Shown in pieces: positions 1 to 5,678 of a stretch of DNA of 7,750 nt. The translations under genes were made by a program, and so were the position numbers. How positions within the stretch are numbered: the stretch's first letter is position 1; the number at the start of each line of letters is the position of its first letter. The stretch is from assembly GCA_021204545.1 (NCBI GenBank), contig JAJPZF010000037.1:1-7750 (forward strand), read 5' to 3'. Under the pieces are notes generated by a model. It saw nothing but the letters and a program-made list of their open reading frames with translations. It did not search any database and was not told where the DNA came from. Source of the stretch: Prevotellaceae bacterium (lineage in GTDB: Bacteria; Bacteroidota; Bacteroidia; Bacteroidales; Bacteroidaceae).

Positions 1-949
1 AGAAGATGAAGAGGTTAGCGTCGATGTTGCCCTTGCCGCTGAAGATGAGCAGCCCTCCGAACCACAGCACTATCACTATCATCACCGTGCCGAGGAACTC
101 GCTCACGGGGTGTGCCGCGCTCTGCCGTATGGCCACACGGTTGGCGAGGCGTCGGTAGTCGTTGTTGATGCTCTCGAAGCGTCTCCTCAACATGCCTTCC
201 CCTGTGAACGACTTCACTATCCTCAGCCCGCCGAGCGTCTCCTCCACCTGTGAGATGCTGTCCGAGAGCTTGCCCATCATGATGAGCGACTTGGCCCTAA
301 GCTTCTTGCCTATGCTGCCTATGCCGTAGGCCATGAGCGGCACGACGAGCAGGGTGAAGAGGGTCAGCTTCCACGAGATGACCACGAGCGTGAGGAAGTA
401 GGCGATGATGAAGATGGGGTTCTTCACGAGCATGTCGAGCGACGAGGTTATGGAGAGGTCTATCTCGCTAACGTCGGTGGATATGCGCGTCAGTATGTCG
501 CCTTTGCGCTCCTCGGAGAAGAAGCTCAGGGGCAGGCTGAGTATCTTGCCGTAGATGCGGCTCCTGATGTCACAGACCACGCCGGTGCGCAGCGGCATGA
601 GCAGGGCACTGCCGCCGAAGTAGGTGGCTGTCTTCAGCAGGGTGAGCGAGGAGAGCAGCAGCCCGAGCAGGAGCAGCGTCGTGGCCGGGCCGTGCAGGGC
701 TATAAGCTCCTGGCTGTAGTAGTAACCGTTGTTCTTCGCCACGTCCACGAAGGCCCTGAGTCCTCCCGTTCCCCACTCTATGAAGCTGTAATGCTCGGTG
801 TTCACGTGGAAGAGTATCTGCAGGATGGGCAGCAGGATGGAGAAGGAGAAGACGTTGAAGACGGCGGCGAGCACGTTCATCCCCAGTGTTCCCGCCATGT
901 ACCACTTATAGGGCCGCAGCAGCCCCCACACAAGCTCTCTCTTCTTCAT
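1..949 (-). CDS. ABC exporter, transmembrane (permease) half, 3' part cut by window edge
   Basis: The first 316 residues of an ABC-type exporter are visible. It starts at ATG 949 and runs off the left edge. Predicted membrane segments lie near residues 17-47, 88-112, 177-195, 196-214 and 285-304, matching the six-helix type I exporter fold (MsbA/LmrA-like). The stretch PLSFFSEERKGDILTRIS (140-157) is the typical first intracellular helix region. QVEETLGGLRIVKSF (234-248) is the conserved second coupling-helix region. The Walker A, signature and Walker B motifs would lie beyond residue 316 and are not seen. The family uses ATP to move lipids, peptides or drugs across the inner membrane, usually as a dimer of TMD-NBD chains. 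The substrate cannot be deduced. The start is supported by a well-formed promoter about 20 bases upstream. No Shine-Dalgarno sequence precedes it. It is divided from the RNase H gene by about 230 bases holding a repeat array, so it is probably its own transcription unit. Confidence 0.93.
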   Translation of the reverse strand, partial: MKKRELVWGLLRPYKWYMAGTLGMNVLAAVFNVFSFSILLPILQILFHVNTEHYSFIEWGTGGLRAFVDVAKNNGYYYSQELIALHGPATTLLLLGLLLSSLTLLKTATYFGGSALLMPLRTGVVCDIRSRIYGKILSLPLSFFSEERKGDILTRISTDVSEIDLSITSSLDMLVKNPIFIIAYFLTLVVISWKLTLFTLLVVPLMAYGIGSIGKKLRAKSLIMMGKLSDSISQVEETLGGLRIVKSFTGEGMLRRRFESINNDYRRLANRVAIRQSAAHPVSEFLGTVMIVIVLWFGGLLIFSGKGNIDANLFIF

Positions 950-969
950 GTCCGTCAGTGTTTCGGGGG

Positions 970-1001
970 CAAAGGTAGCAATAGTTGGCGAGGAGCGCAA
1001 A
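970..1001 (-). promoter_or_regulatory. Bacteroidetes-type promoter for the ABC exporter gene
   Basis: On the minus strand TTTG (1001-998) is followed by exactly 20 bases and then TACCTTTG (977-970). This is a full match to the Bacteroidetes housekeeping sigma consensus TTTG-N19/20-TAnnTTTG. Transcription should begin near base 963, leaving a 5' untranslated region of roughly 14 bases before ATG 949. It is the best-formed promoter in the window. Confidence 0.75.
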
Positions 1002-1030
1002 CGCGGGGGCCGCGACGGGGTGTAGACCCC
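1002..1030. other. Two adjacent GC-rich hairpins between the repeat array and the ABC promoter
   Basis: CGCGG (1002-1006) and CCGCG (1010-1014) can pair across a GGG loop. GGGGT (1017-1021) and ACCCC (1026-1030) can pair across GTAG. The first stem abuts the -33 box of the ABC promoter. The second overlaps the first four bases of the 23-bp array. Read on the minus strand they could help end readthrough from the argS-RNase H transcript, but no real T-tract follows (only TTTG), so a classical terminator is not claimed. The pairing is seen in the sequence. The function is unknown. Confidence 0.4.
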
Positions 1031-1164
1031 TTTGGCCAAGGAGGTAATACCCCTTTGACCAAGGAGGTAATACCTCTGCCAAGAAAGGGGTAATACCCTT
1101 TTGACCAAGGAGGTAATACCTCTGCCGCGAAAGGGGTAATACCCTTTTGGGCAAGGGTCTTAAA
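1027..1164. repeat. Array of six contiguous 23-bp units with palindromic GGTAATACC cores
   Basis: Units occupy 1027-1049, 1050-1072, 1073-1095, 1096-1118, 1119-1141 and a degenerate last copy 1142-1164. There are no spacers. GGTAATACC, a palindrome around a central A, occurs five times with centres at 1047, 1070, 1093, 1116 and 1139, always exactly 23 bp apart. Two unit types are present. Type A contains TTTGRCCAAGGAGG and type B contains CTCTGCC followed by GAAAGGGG. The order is A A B A B and then a decayed A. Blocks 1061-1106 and 1107-1152 form a 46-bp repeat differing at four positions. The unit length is not a multiple of three, so this is not a protein repeat. It lies downstream of the RNase H stop and about 25 bp upstream of the ABC promoter. 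It could be a multi-site operator, a structured 3' RNA end, or a dispersed palindromic element expanded in tandem. Confidence 0.9.
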
Positions 1165-1183
1165 GGGTTGCCGCGGCGTTTGG

Positions 1184-1612
1184 CTAAGACTTCTTCCTGC
1201 CGAAGTCCGCAGGTATCTCGCCCCACTGCTCAGTGTCCCACTTCCTGAGCTCAGTAGAGTAGGCGTTGCCGCGAAGCCATGCCTCCGCCCGCCGGGTAAG
1301 CTGGAGGGCCGTCTCGGTCTCGGGCGAGAGCTGGAGGGTGGTGCGTGTCTTCTTGTCCCGCACCCAGGCGAGGGCTGTCTTGCTGTCGGTATAGACTGGG
1401 ACGCCGCTGATGCCCTTCTGCTTCTGAAGAGCCAAGGCGTGGACGACGGCGAGGAACTCCCCTATGTTGTTAGTGCCTTGAATGGGACCGTAGTGGAACA
1501 CCTGTCTGCCCGTGGGAAGGTGGACGCAGCGATACTCCATCGGCCCCGGATTGCCCGTGCAGCTGGCGTCAACCGCCCACGCCTCGCGTATGTCATCTGA
1601 GGGGTAAGCCAT
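1184..1612 (-). CDS. rnhA: Small ribonuclease HI family protein
   Basis: This is a single-domain RNase H of about 142 residues, which should cleave the RNA strand of RNA-DNA hybrids in the cytoplasm (R-loops, primer remnants). Numbering from GTG 1615, the acidic residues fall at D16 (VDASCTGNPG), E53 (TNNIGEFLAVVHAL), D77 (VYTDSKTAL) and D137 (WGEIPADFGRK). This is the complete DEDD metal-binding set. The sequence resembles the RNase H half of Bacteroidetes proteins that also carry an N-terminal viroplasmin-like hybrid-binding domain. That domain is absent here because argS lies directly upstream. The start is ambiguous. ATG 1612 shares its A with the argS stop (TGATG), while GTG 1615 would overlap it by four bases. 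I prefer ATG 1612. Both options imply translational coupling to argS. The stop is TAG at 1184-1186, followed by the repeat array. Confidence 0.9.
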   Translation of the reverse strand: MAYPSDDIREAWAVDASCTGNPGPMEYRCVHLPTGRQVFHYGPIQGTNNIGEFLAVVHALALQKQKGISGVPVYTDSKTALAWVRDKKTRTTLQLSPETETALQLTRRAEAWLRGNAYSTELRKWDTEQWGEIPADFGRKKS

Positions 1613-3405
1613 CACATCCTCTCCGGCACCTCGATGCCAAGTATGCCCATGCCGCTCTTCACTATCTTGCTCACCGCGGAGCTGAGGGCGAGGCGCAGGG
1701 TGCGCTTACGGGTGTCCTCCTCGTGAAGGACGCTGAAGTCGTGGTAGAACTGGTTGTACTCCTTCACGAGGTCGTAGCAGTAGTTGGCGATGCACGAGGG
1801 GTTATAGTCCTGTGCGGCCTGACGCACGACCGTGGGGAACAGTCCAAGGTGCTGTATGAGACTCGTCTCCTTGGGGCTGAGGCTGGAGGGGACGGGCAGT
1901 ACGGACGGCAGCCTTAAGCCCTCGGCCTCCGCCTTGCGCAAGATGCTGCGTATGCGGGCGTAGGTGTAGAGGATGAAGGGGCCGGTGTTGCCGTTGAAGT
2001 CGATGCTCTCCTCGGGGTTGAAGAGCATGTTCTTGCGGGCGTCCACCTTAAGTATGAAGTACTTCAGCGCGCCCATTCCCACGACGCGGGCTATCTCTCG
2101 TGCCTCCTCGGGCGTGATGTCCTCAAGGCGGCTCACCTTGTCAGAGCTAATCAGGGCTGCCTCCTCTGTCATCTTGGCGATGAGGTCGTCGGCGTCCACC
2201 ACCGTGCCCTCACGGCTCTTCATCCTCCCGTTAGGCAGCTCCACCATGCCGTAGGAGAAGTGCGTCAGCCCCTTGCCCCACTTGAAGCCGAGCTTGTCCA
2301 GGAGTATGCTCAGCACCTGGAAGTGGTAGTTCTGCTCGTTGCCCACCACGTATATCATCTTGTCGATGGGGTAGTCCTCGAAGCGCAGCTTGGCAGTGCC
2401 TATGTCCTGCGTCATGTACACCGACGTGCCGTCCGCCCTCAAGAGGAGCTTCTCGTCAAGCCCCTCTGCCCTCAGGTCTGCCCACACGCTGCCGTCCGCC
2501 CGCCGGTAGAAGATGCCCTGCTCCAGCCCCTCCAACACCTTCTTCTTGCCCTCAAGGTAGGTCTCGCTCTCGTAGTATATCTTGTCGAAGCTCACGCCAA
2601 GCGCCTTGTACGTCTCGCTGAAGCCTGCGTAGACCCACTCGTTCATTCTCTTCCAAAGGGAGCGCACCTCGGGGTCGCCCTGCTCCCACTTAACGAGCAT
2701 CTCGTGCGCCTCCTTAATAAGAGGTGCTTCCTGCTTGGCGGTCTCCTCGTCCATGCCCTGCTCCTCCATGAGAGCCTTCACCTGCTCGCGGTAGTGCCTG
2801 TCGAAGGCAACGTAGTAGTCGCCTATGAGGTGGTCGCCCTTCTTGCCGCTGGTCTCGGGGGTCTCCCCGTTGCCGTACCTGAGCCATGCGAGCATGCTCT
2901 TGCAGATGTGTATACCACGGTCATTGACTATGTTCGTCTTAACCACCTTGCAGCCGTTAGCCTCCATCACGTTCGCCAACGCCCAGCCGAGCAGGTTGTT
3001 GCGCACGTGCCCGAGGTGCAGGGGCTTGTTGGTGTTGGGGCTTGAGTACTCTATCATCACCAGCGGGGCTGTGTCTGAGGGTTCGGTGAAGCCGTAGCGG
3101 GGGTTCCCTTGTATGGCTTCAAGCTCTGCCGTCCACTCAGCCGTACCGATGGTAAGGTTGAGGAAGCCCTTCACGGCGTTGTACCTCTCCACCGCCCCGC
3201 CGCTGTTGTGCAGAAGATAGTCGCCTATCTCCATCGCCGTGTCCTCAGGCTTCTTGCGGCTCGCCTTGAGGAAAGGGAACACCACCAGCGTGAGACTGCC
3301 CTCAAACTCAGGGCGGGTCTCCTGCAACTGCACCGTCACGTCCAACCCGTACAAATCCTTGAGCGCCACACTGACGCAAGCAGCTATCTTACCTGTAAGC
3401 TCCAT
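1612..3405 (-). CDS. argS: Arginyl-tRNA synthetase (ArgRS), class I
   Basis: This is a full-length 597-residue arginine-tRNA ligase, which charges tRNA-Arg with arginine using ATP in the cytoplasm. Residues 1 to about 95 form the N-terminal Add-1-like tRNA-binding domain. The Rossmann catalytic core begins at IEYSSPNTNKPLHLGHVRNN, with the HIGH-type signature HLGH at 130-133. The KMSK-type loop is MKSREG at 395-400. The C-terminal anticodon-binding helical (DALR) domain covers roughly 470-597, includes NQFYHDFSVL and ends in LGIEVPERM, as expected of the family. Length and all signatures are intact. It starts at ATG 3405 without a Shine-Dalgarno sequence, which is usual for Bacteroidetes. It is the first gene of a minus-strand pair with the RNase H gene, which begins on its stop codon. 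It diverges from the rhomboid gene across 112 bases. Confidence 0.98.
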   Translation of the reverse strand: MELTGKIAACVSVALKDLYGLDVTVQLQETRPEFEGSLTLVVFPFLKASRKKPEDTAMEIGDYLLHNSGGAVERYNAVKGFLNLTIGTAEWTAELEAIQGNPRYGFTEPSDTAPLVMIEYSSPNTNKPLHLGHVRNNLLGWALANVMEANGCKVVKTNIVNDRGIHICKSMLAWLRYGNGETPETSGKKGDHLIGDYYVAFDRHYREQVKALMEEQGMDEETAKQEAPLIKEAHEMLVKWEQGDPEVRSLWKRMNEWVYAGFSETYKALGVSFDKIYYESETYLEGKKKVLEGLEQGIFYRRADGSVWADLRAEGLDEKLLLRADGTSVYMTQDIGTAKLRFEDYPIDKMIYVVGNEQNYHFQVLSILLDKLGFKWGKGLTHFSYGMVELPNGRMKSREGTVVDADDLIAKMTEEAALISSDKVSRLEDITPEEAREIARVVGMGALKYFILKVDARKNMLFNPEESIDFNGNTGPFILYTYARIRSILRKAEAEGLRLPSVLPVPSSLSPKETSLIQHLGLFPTVVRQAAQDYNPSCIANYCYDLVKEYNQFYHDFSVLHEEDTRKRTLRLALSSAVSKIVKSGMGILGIEVPERM

Positions 3406-3430
3406 AGTTCATCGTCTGTCGTTTGGGCAG

Positions 3431-3438
3431 CGAAGTTA
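3431..3438 (-). promoter_or_regulatory. Possible weak -7 box for argS
   Basis: TAACTTCG on the minus strand, 25 bases before ATG 3405, matches TAnnTTTG with one mismatch. No TTTG is found 19-20 bases further upstream. The position is sensible for an argS promoter but the match alone is weak. The true promoter may differ. Confidence 0.25.
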
Positions 3439-3480
3439 GTAAAAAGGCTGCGCTTGTGCTATGGTTCAAGCTAAAATACG

Positions 3481-3488
3481 TACTTTTG
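3481..3488 (+). promoter_or_regulatory. -7 promoter box for the rhomboid-EEP operon
   Basis: TACTTTTG fully matches the Bacteroidetes -7 consensus TAnnTTTG and lies 29 bases before ATG 3518. The -33 element is poor: the nearest TTG (3454-3456) is 24 bases upstream rather than 19-20. Transcription would start near 3494. It is divergent from argS within a 112-base intergenic region. Confidence 0.5.
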
Positions 3489-3517
3489 CACCCGACTGAC
3501 AGCTAAGCCTCTCTGAT

Positions 3518-4378
3518 ATGTTCCGCACTCCTCCAGTAACGAAGAACCTGCTAATCATCAACATACTGGCGTTCGTTGCCACCTTCGTGTTCGAGACAAG
3601 GGGCGTCTACCTGTCCAGCCTCTTCGGCCTTCACTTCGCCCTCGCCTCGCAGTTCCGCCTCCACCAGCTCGTCACCTATATGTTCATCCACGGCAACCTC
3701 GGGCATCTCTTCTTCAATATGTTCGCCCTGTGGATGTTCGGGCGCATAGTGGAGCAGGTGCTGGGCGTGAGGCGCTTCCTCATATTCTACTTCGTCTGCG
3801 GCATAGGGGCAGGCATAATGCAGGAGCTGGTGCAGTTCGTGGAGTTCTACTCACGAGGCTTGGGAGCATATCCCCTTTACCTCATAGCCGACGCCCTCAA
3901 CACGTGGACAACCGTCGGGGCGTCGGGGGCGATATACGGCATACTGCTGGCCTTCGGCATGACGTTCCCCAACGAGAAGATGTTCATCATCCCCATACCC
4001 ATACCCATCAAGGCGAAGTACTTCGTGGCTGCCTACGCCGTCATCGAGCTGCTCTCCGCCGTATTCTCAAGCGGAGACGGGGTGGCACACGTGGCGCATC
4101 TCGGTGGGATGCTCTTCGCCCTTATGCTTCTGCTGCACTGGAGAAAGCCAAGTAATGGCGGTCGCCCTTGGTGGAAGAAGCTGTTCAGCCGCCCGGGGAA
4201 GCCTAAGATGACGGCTCGGCAAGGGGGAAGGTTCGCCGACGAGATGGACTACAACGCGCGGCGCAAGGCTGAGGACGAGGAGATTGACCGCATACTGGAC
4301 AAGGTGAAGCGCCACGGCTACGGCAGCCTCACCGAAGAGGAGAAGCGCAAGCTCTTCAACGCTGGCGGCAGGAAATGA
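3518..4378 (+). CDS. Rhomboid family intramembrane serine protease
   Basis: This 286-residue polytopic membrane protein should cleave transmembrane segments of substrate proteins within the inner membrane. The catalytic serine is S136 in GASGAIYG. The catalytic histidine is H194 in VAHVAHLGGM, where H191 is a second histidine. The HxxxN oxyanion motif is H63-N67 in GHLFFNM, preceded by H58. Six helices are likely, near 10-27, 62-82, 87-110, 134-150, 166-184 and 189-206. The loop before the fifth helix has an extended IPIPIPI run (158-164), encoded by short repeats around CATACCC. After a basic linker, the soluble tail (about 240-286, with EIDRILDKVKRHGYGSLTEEEK) resembles the short C-terminal module common in Bacteroidetes rhomboids. 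The gene overlaps the next one by four bases (ATGA), so the two are probably translated together. All catalytic residues are present, so an active enzyme is expected. Substrates are unknown. Confidence 0.95.
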   Translation: MFRTPPVTKNLLIINILAFVATFVFETRGVYLSSLFGLHFALASQFRLHQLVTYMFIHGNLGHLFFNMFALWMFGRIVEQVLGVRRFLIFYFVCGIGAGIMQELVQFVEFYSRGLGAYPLYLIADALNTWTTVGASGAIYGILLAFGMTFPNEKMFIIPIPIPIKAKYFVAAYAVIELLSAVFSSGDGVAHVAHLGGMLFALMLLLHWRKPSNGGRPWWKKLFSRPGKPKMTARQGGRFADEMDYNARRKAEDEEIDRILDKVKRHGYGSLTEEEKRKLFNAGGRK

Positions 4379-5445
4379 GACGCAAGGGCAAGCGTATAAG
4401 GCGGTTCCTCACGGGCATCTTCCTAAGCGCCGACATTGTCTCGCTGCTCTTGCTCTGGGCTATCTGCCTGCTGACGTGGGTGCCGCCCTCCCTCTGCCCC
4501 CGCCTCGCAGTGGCGTGCCTCGCTTTCCCAGTCATCCTTCTGCTCAACCTGCTTTGGCTTCCCTTCTGGCTGCTCTTCAAGCCTAAGTACACGCTCGTGC
4601 CTCTCGTGGGCATTCTGCTGACGGGCGGCTTCATACTCGACTATTTCCCGCTGCACCGCTCCCCCACCCCCGAGAACGCCGACCTTACCATACTGAGCTG
4701 GAACGCTATGAGCTTCTCCTACAAAGGCACAAGGGAGCGGCAGGAAGAGCTGTTCGCCTACATCGACAGTGTCGACGCTGACATAATATGCCTGCAAGAG
4801 TGCGGCTGGAGCAAGACGGCTGTCGACCTTAGGGAAAGGCTCTTGAGCCAGGGATACGAGCATCACGAGATGAAAGGACGCACCATCTACAGCCGCCTCC
4901 CCATACTCTCACACGACACCCTCACGGCAAAGAGCTCGCTCAGCAACGGGGTGAACGTCTACGAGCTGCTCCGTGGCGGGGACACGCTCGTGGTGATGAA
5001 CACGCACCTGGAAAGCAACTTCCTCTCCGCCGAGGACAAGTACGACGGCAAGGCCGCACTCAAGTCGCGCGACAAGAACGAGCTGCGGCAGGAGGGCAAG
5101 CGCCTATGGGGCAAGCTCGCCAACTCCGAGCTTAACAGGGGCGCACAGGTGGACACGCTCACCGCAGCCCTCGACGGACGCTTCGCCCACGCCTCGGTCA
5201 TCGTCTGCGGCGACTTCAACGACACGCCAATCTCTTATGCCTACCAGCAACTCGCACGCCGCCTCGAGAATGCCTACCGCAACAAAGGCTTCGGCGTGGG
5301 AGTGAGCTACAACGAACATCTCTTCCTCTTCCGCATCGACCACCTCTTCCACTCCAAGGACTGGCAAACCGTCAGCGCACGAGTCGACAACACAGTCCTG
5401 TTCTCCGACCACTACCCCCTCGTGGTGAAGCTGCGAAGGAAATAG
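4375..5445 (+). CDS. Membrane-anchored endonuclease/exonuclease/phosphatase (EEP) family hydrolase
   Basis: This 356-residue protein has three hydrophobic helices at the N-terminus (about 11-33, 43-68 and 72-89) and then an EEP-fold phosphodiesterase domain (about 103-354). The metal and catalytic residues are all recognisable: N110 in LSWNAM, E142 in CLQE, H211 in NTHLES, D280 and N282 in CGDFND, D322 in FRIDHLF, and D345-H346 in SDHYP. The family (DNase I, exonuclease III, sphingomyelinase and inositol phosphatase relatives) hydrolyses phosphodiester or phosphomonoester bonds with Mg2+. The substrate of this membrane-bound bacterial subgroup is not evident. Three N-terminal helices starting from a basic, probably cytoplasmic end (MRRKGKRIRR) would put the catalytic domain on the periplasmic side. 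That is an inference. It starts inside the rhomboid gene (ATGA overlap), showing operon coupling. A DNA-repair role is unlikely given the membrane anchor. Confidence 0.93.
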   Translation: MRRKGKRIRRFLTGIFLSADIVSLLLLWAICLLTWVPPSLCPRLAVACLAFPVILLLNLLWLPFWLLFKPKYTLVPLVGILLTGGFILDYFPLHRSPTPENADLTILSWNAMSFSYKGTRERQEELFAYIDSVDADIICLQECGWSKTAVDLRERLLSQGYEHHEMKGRTIYSRLPILSHDTLTAKSSLSNGVNVYELLRGGDTLVVMNTHLESNFLSAEDKYDGKAALKSRDKNELRQEGKRLWGKLANSELNRGAQVDTLTAALDGRFAHASVIVCGDFNDTPISYAYQQLARRLENAYRNKGFGVGVSYNEHLFLFRIDHLFHSKDWQTVSARVDNTVLFSDHYPLVVKLRRK

Positions 5446-5473
5446 CCGAACATATTAAACCCGAAGGGCTTCG

Positions 5474-5504
5474 TTAGCGAGATATTCGCCAAGACTTAGC
5501 GAGA
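5474..5504. repeat. Pair of 9-bp direct repeats TTAGCGAGA
   Basis: TTAGCGAGA occurs at 5474-5482 and 5496-5504, with start points 22 bp apart, roughly two helical turns. It lies between the EEP stop and the secDF promoter. It could be a regulator half-site pair or chance. I see no strong intrinsic terminator in this gap: the only small stems (CGAA-GGGC-TTCG at 5462-5473 and GCGA-GATAT-TCGC at 5477-5489) have four base pairs and no T-tract. Confidence 0.35.
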
Positions 5505-5589
5505 CGACGCCCCACGACCGCGCAGTCTTTTTCCCACGCCCGCACAGCAATTTTTTGCCTCGCTTTTATTATACAAGCTTGAAAAAGGC

Positions 5590-5597
5590 TATCTTTG
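5590..5597 (+). promoter_or_regulatory. -7 promoter box for secDF
   Basis: TATCTTTG fully matches TAnnTTTG. At the expected -33 position there is only a T-rich, imperfect element (TTTA at 5565-5568, 21 bases upstream). Transcription would start around 5604, giving a leader of about 75 bases before ATG 5679. The location in a non-coding gap in front of a long gene supports it. Confidence 0.6.
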
Positions 5598-5604
5598 CGC
5601 ACTA

Positions 5605-5634
5605 AATGGCTTTATGCGGACACGCTCCGCCATT
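5605..5634 (+). other. Potential hairpin in the secDF leader
   Basis: AATGGC (5605-5610) can pair with GCCATT (5629-5634). Alternatively GCGGA (5616-5620) pairs with TCCGC (5626-5630) across CACGC. The two structures share bases 5629-5630, so they compete at that point. The region lies at the predicted 5' end of the secDF transcript. The pairing is visible, but any regulatory role is inference. Confidence 0.35.
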
Positions 5635-5641
5635 GCCCTGA
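5606..5641 (+). other. Tiny upstream ORF (11 codons) in the secDF leader
   Basis: ATG 5606 to TGA 5639-5641 encodes MALCGHAPPLP. An in-frame TAA (5603-5605) stands just before it, so it cannot be longer. It starts within a few bases of the predicted transcription start, so it would be almost leaderless. The proline-rich end (APPLP) is the sort of sequence that slows ribosomes. There is no independent proof that it is translated. Confidence 0.2.
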
Positions 5642-5678
5642 GCCGAAACATACAAGAACAATAACCTACATAACAACA

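Noticed and set aside
570..905. Minus-strand Arg/His/Ala-rich ORF inside the ABC gene
   Set aside because: It is an alternative frame of the exporter gene. The frame beginning at 949 gives clear exporter membrane and coupling-helix sequence throughout.
1038..1113. AAGGAGG copies (1038, 1061, 1107) as Shine-Dalgarno sites, or their complement as 16S 3'-end mimics
   Set aside because: No start codon follows at the right distance on the plus strand, and this phylum makes little use of Shine-Dalgarno pairing. The match is more simply part of the palindrome arms.
1027..1164. CRISPR array
   Set aside because: The 23-bp units are contiguous with no unique spacers, and no cas genes are nearby.
906..1226. 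Minus-strand ORF running through the repeat array, with repeated YYLLGQ-like peptides
   Set aside because: The repeat period is not a multiple of three, so the peptide similarity is not kept in frame as in a protein repeat. The ORF also overlaps the RNase H 3' end and the ABC promoter and start.
2260..3045. Plus-strand ORF of 261 codons opposite argS
   Set aside because: It is a shadow of argS: the Leu/Val/His-rich composition is expected from antisense reading, and argS is intact with all its signatures.
5446..5560. Intrinsic terminator after the EEP gene
   Set aside because: Only 4-bp stems are present, and the T-runs at about 5527-5532 and 5551-5556 are not preceded by a hairpin.
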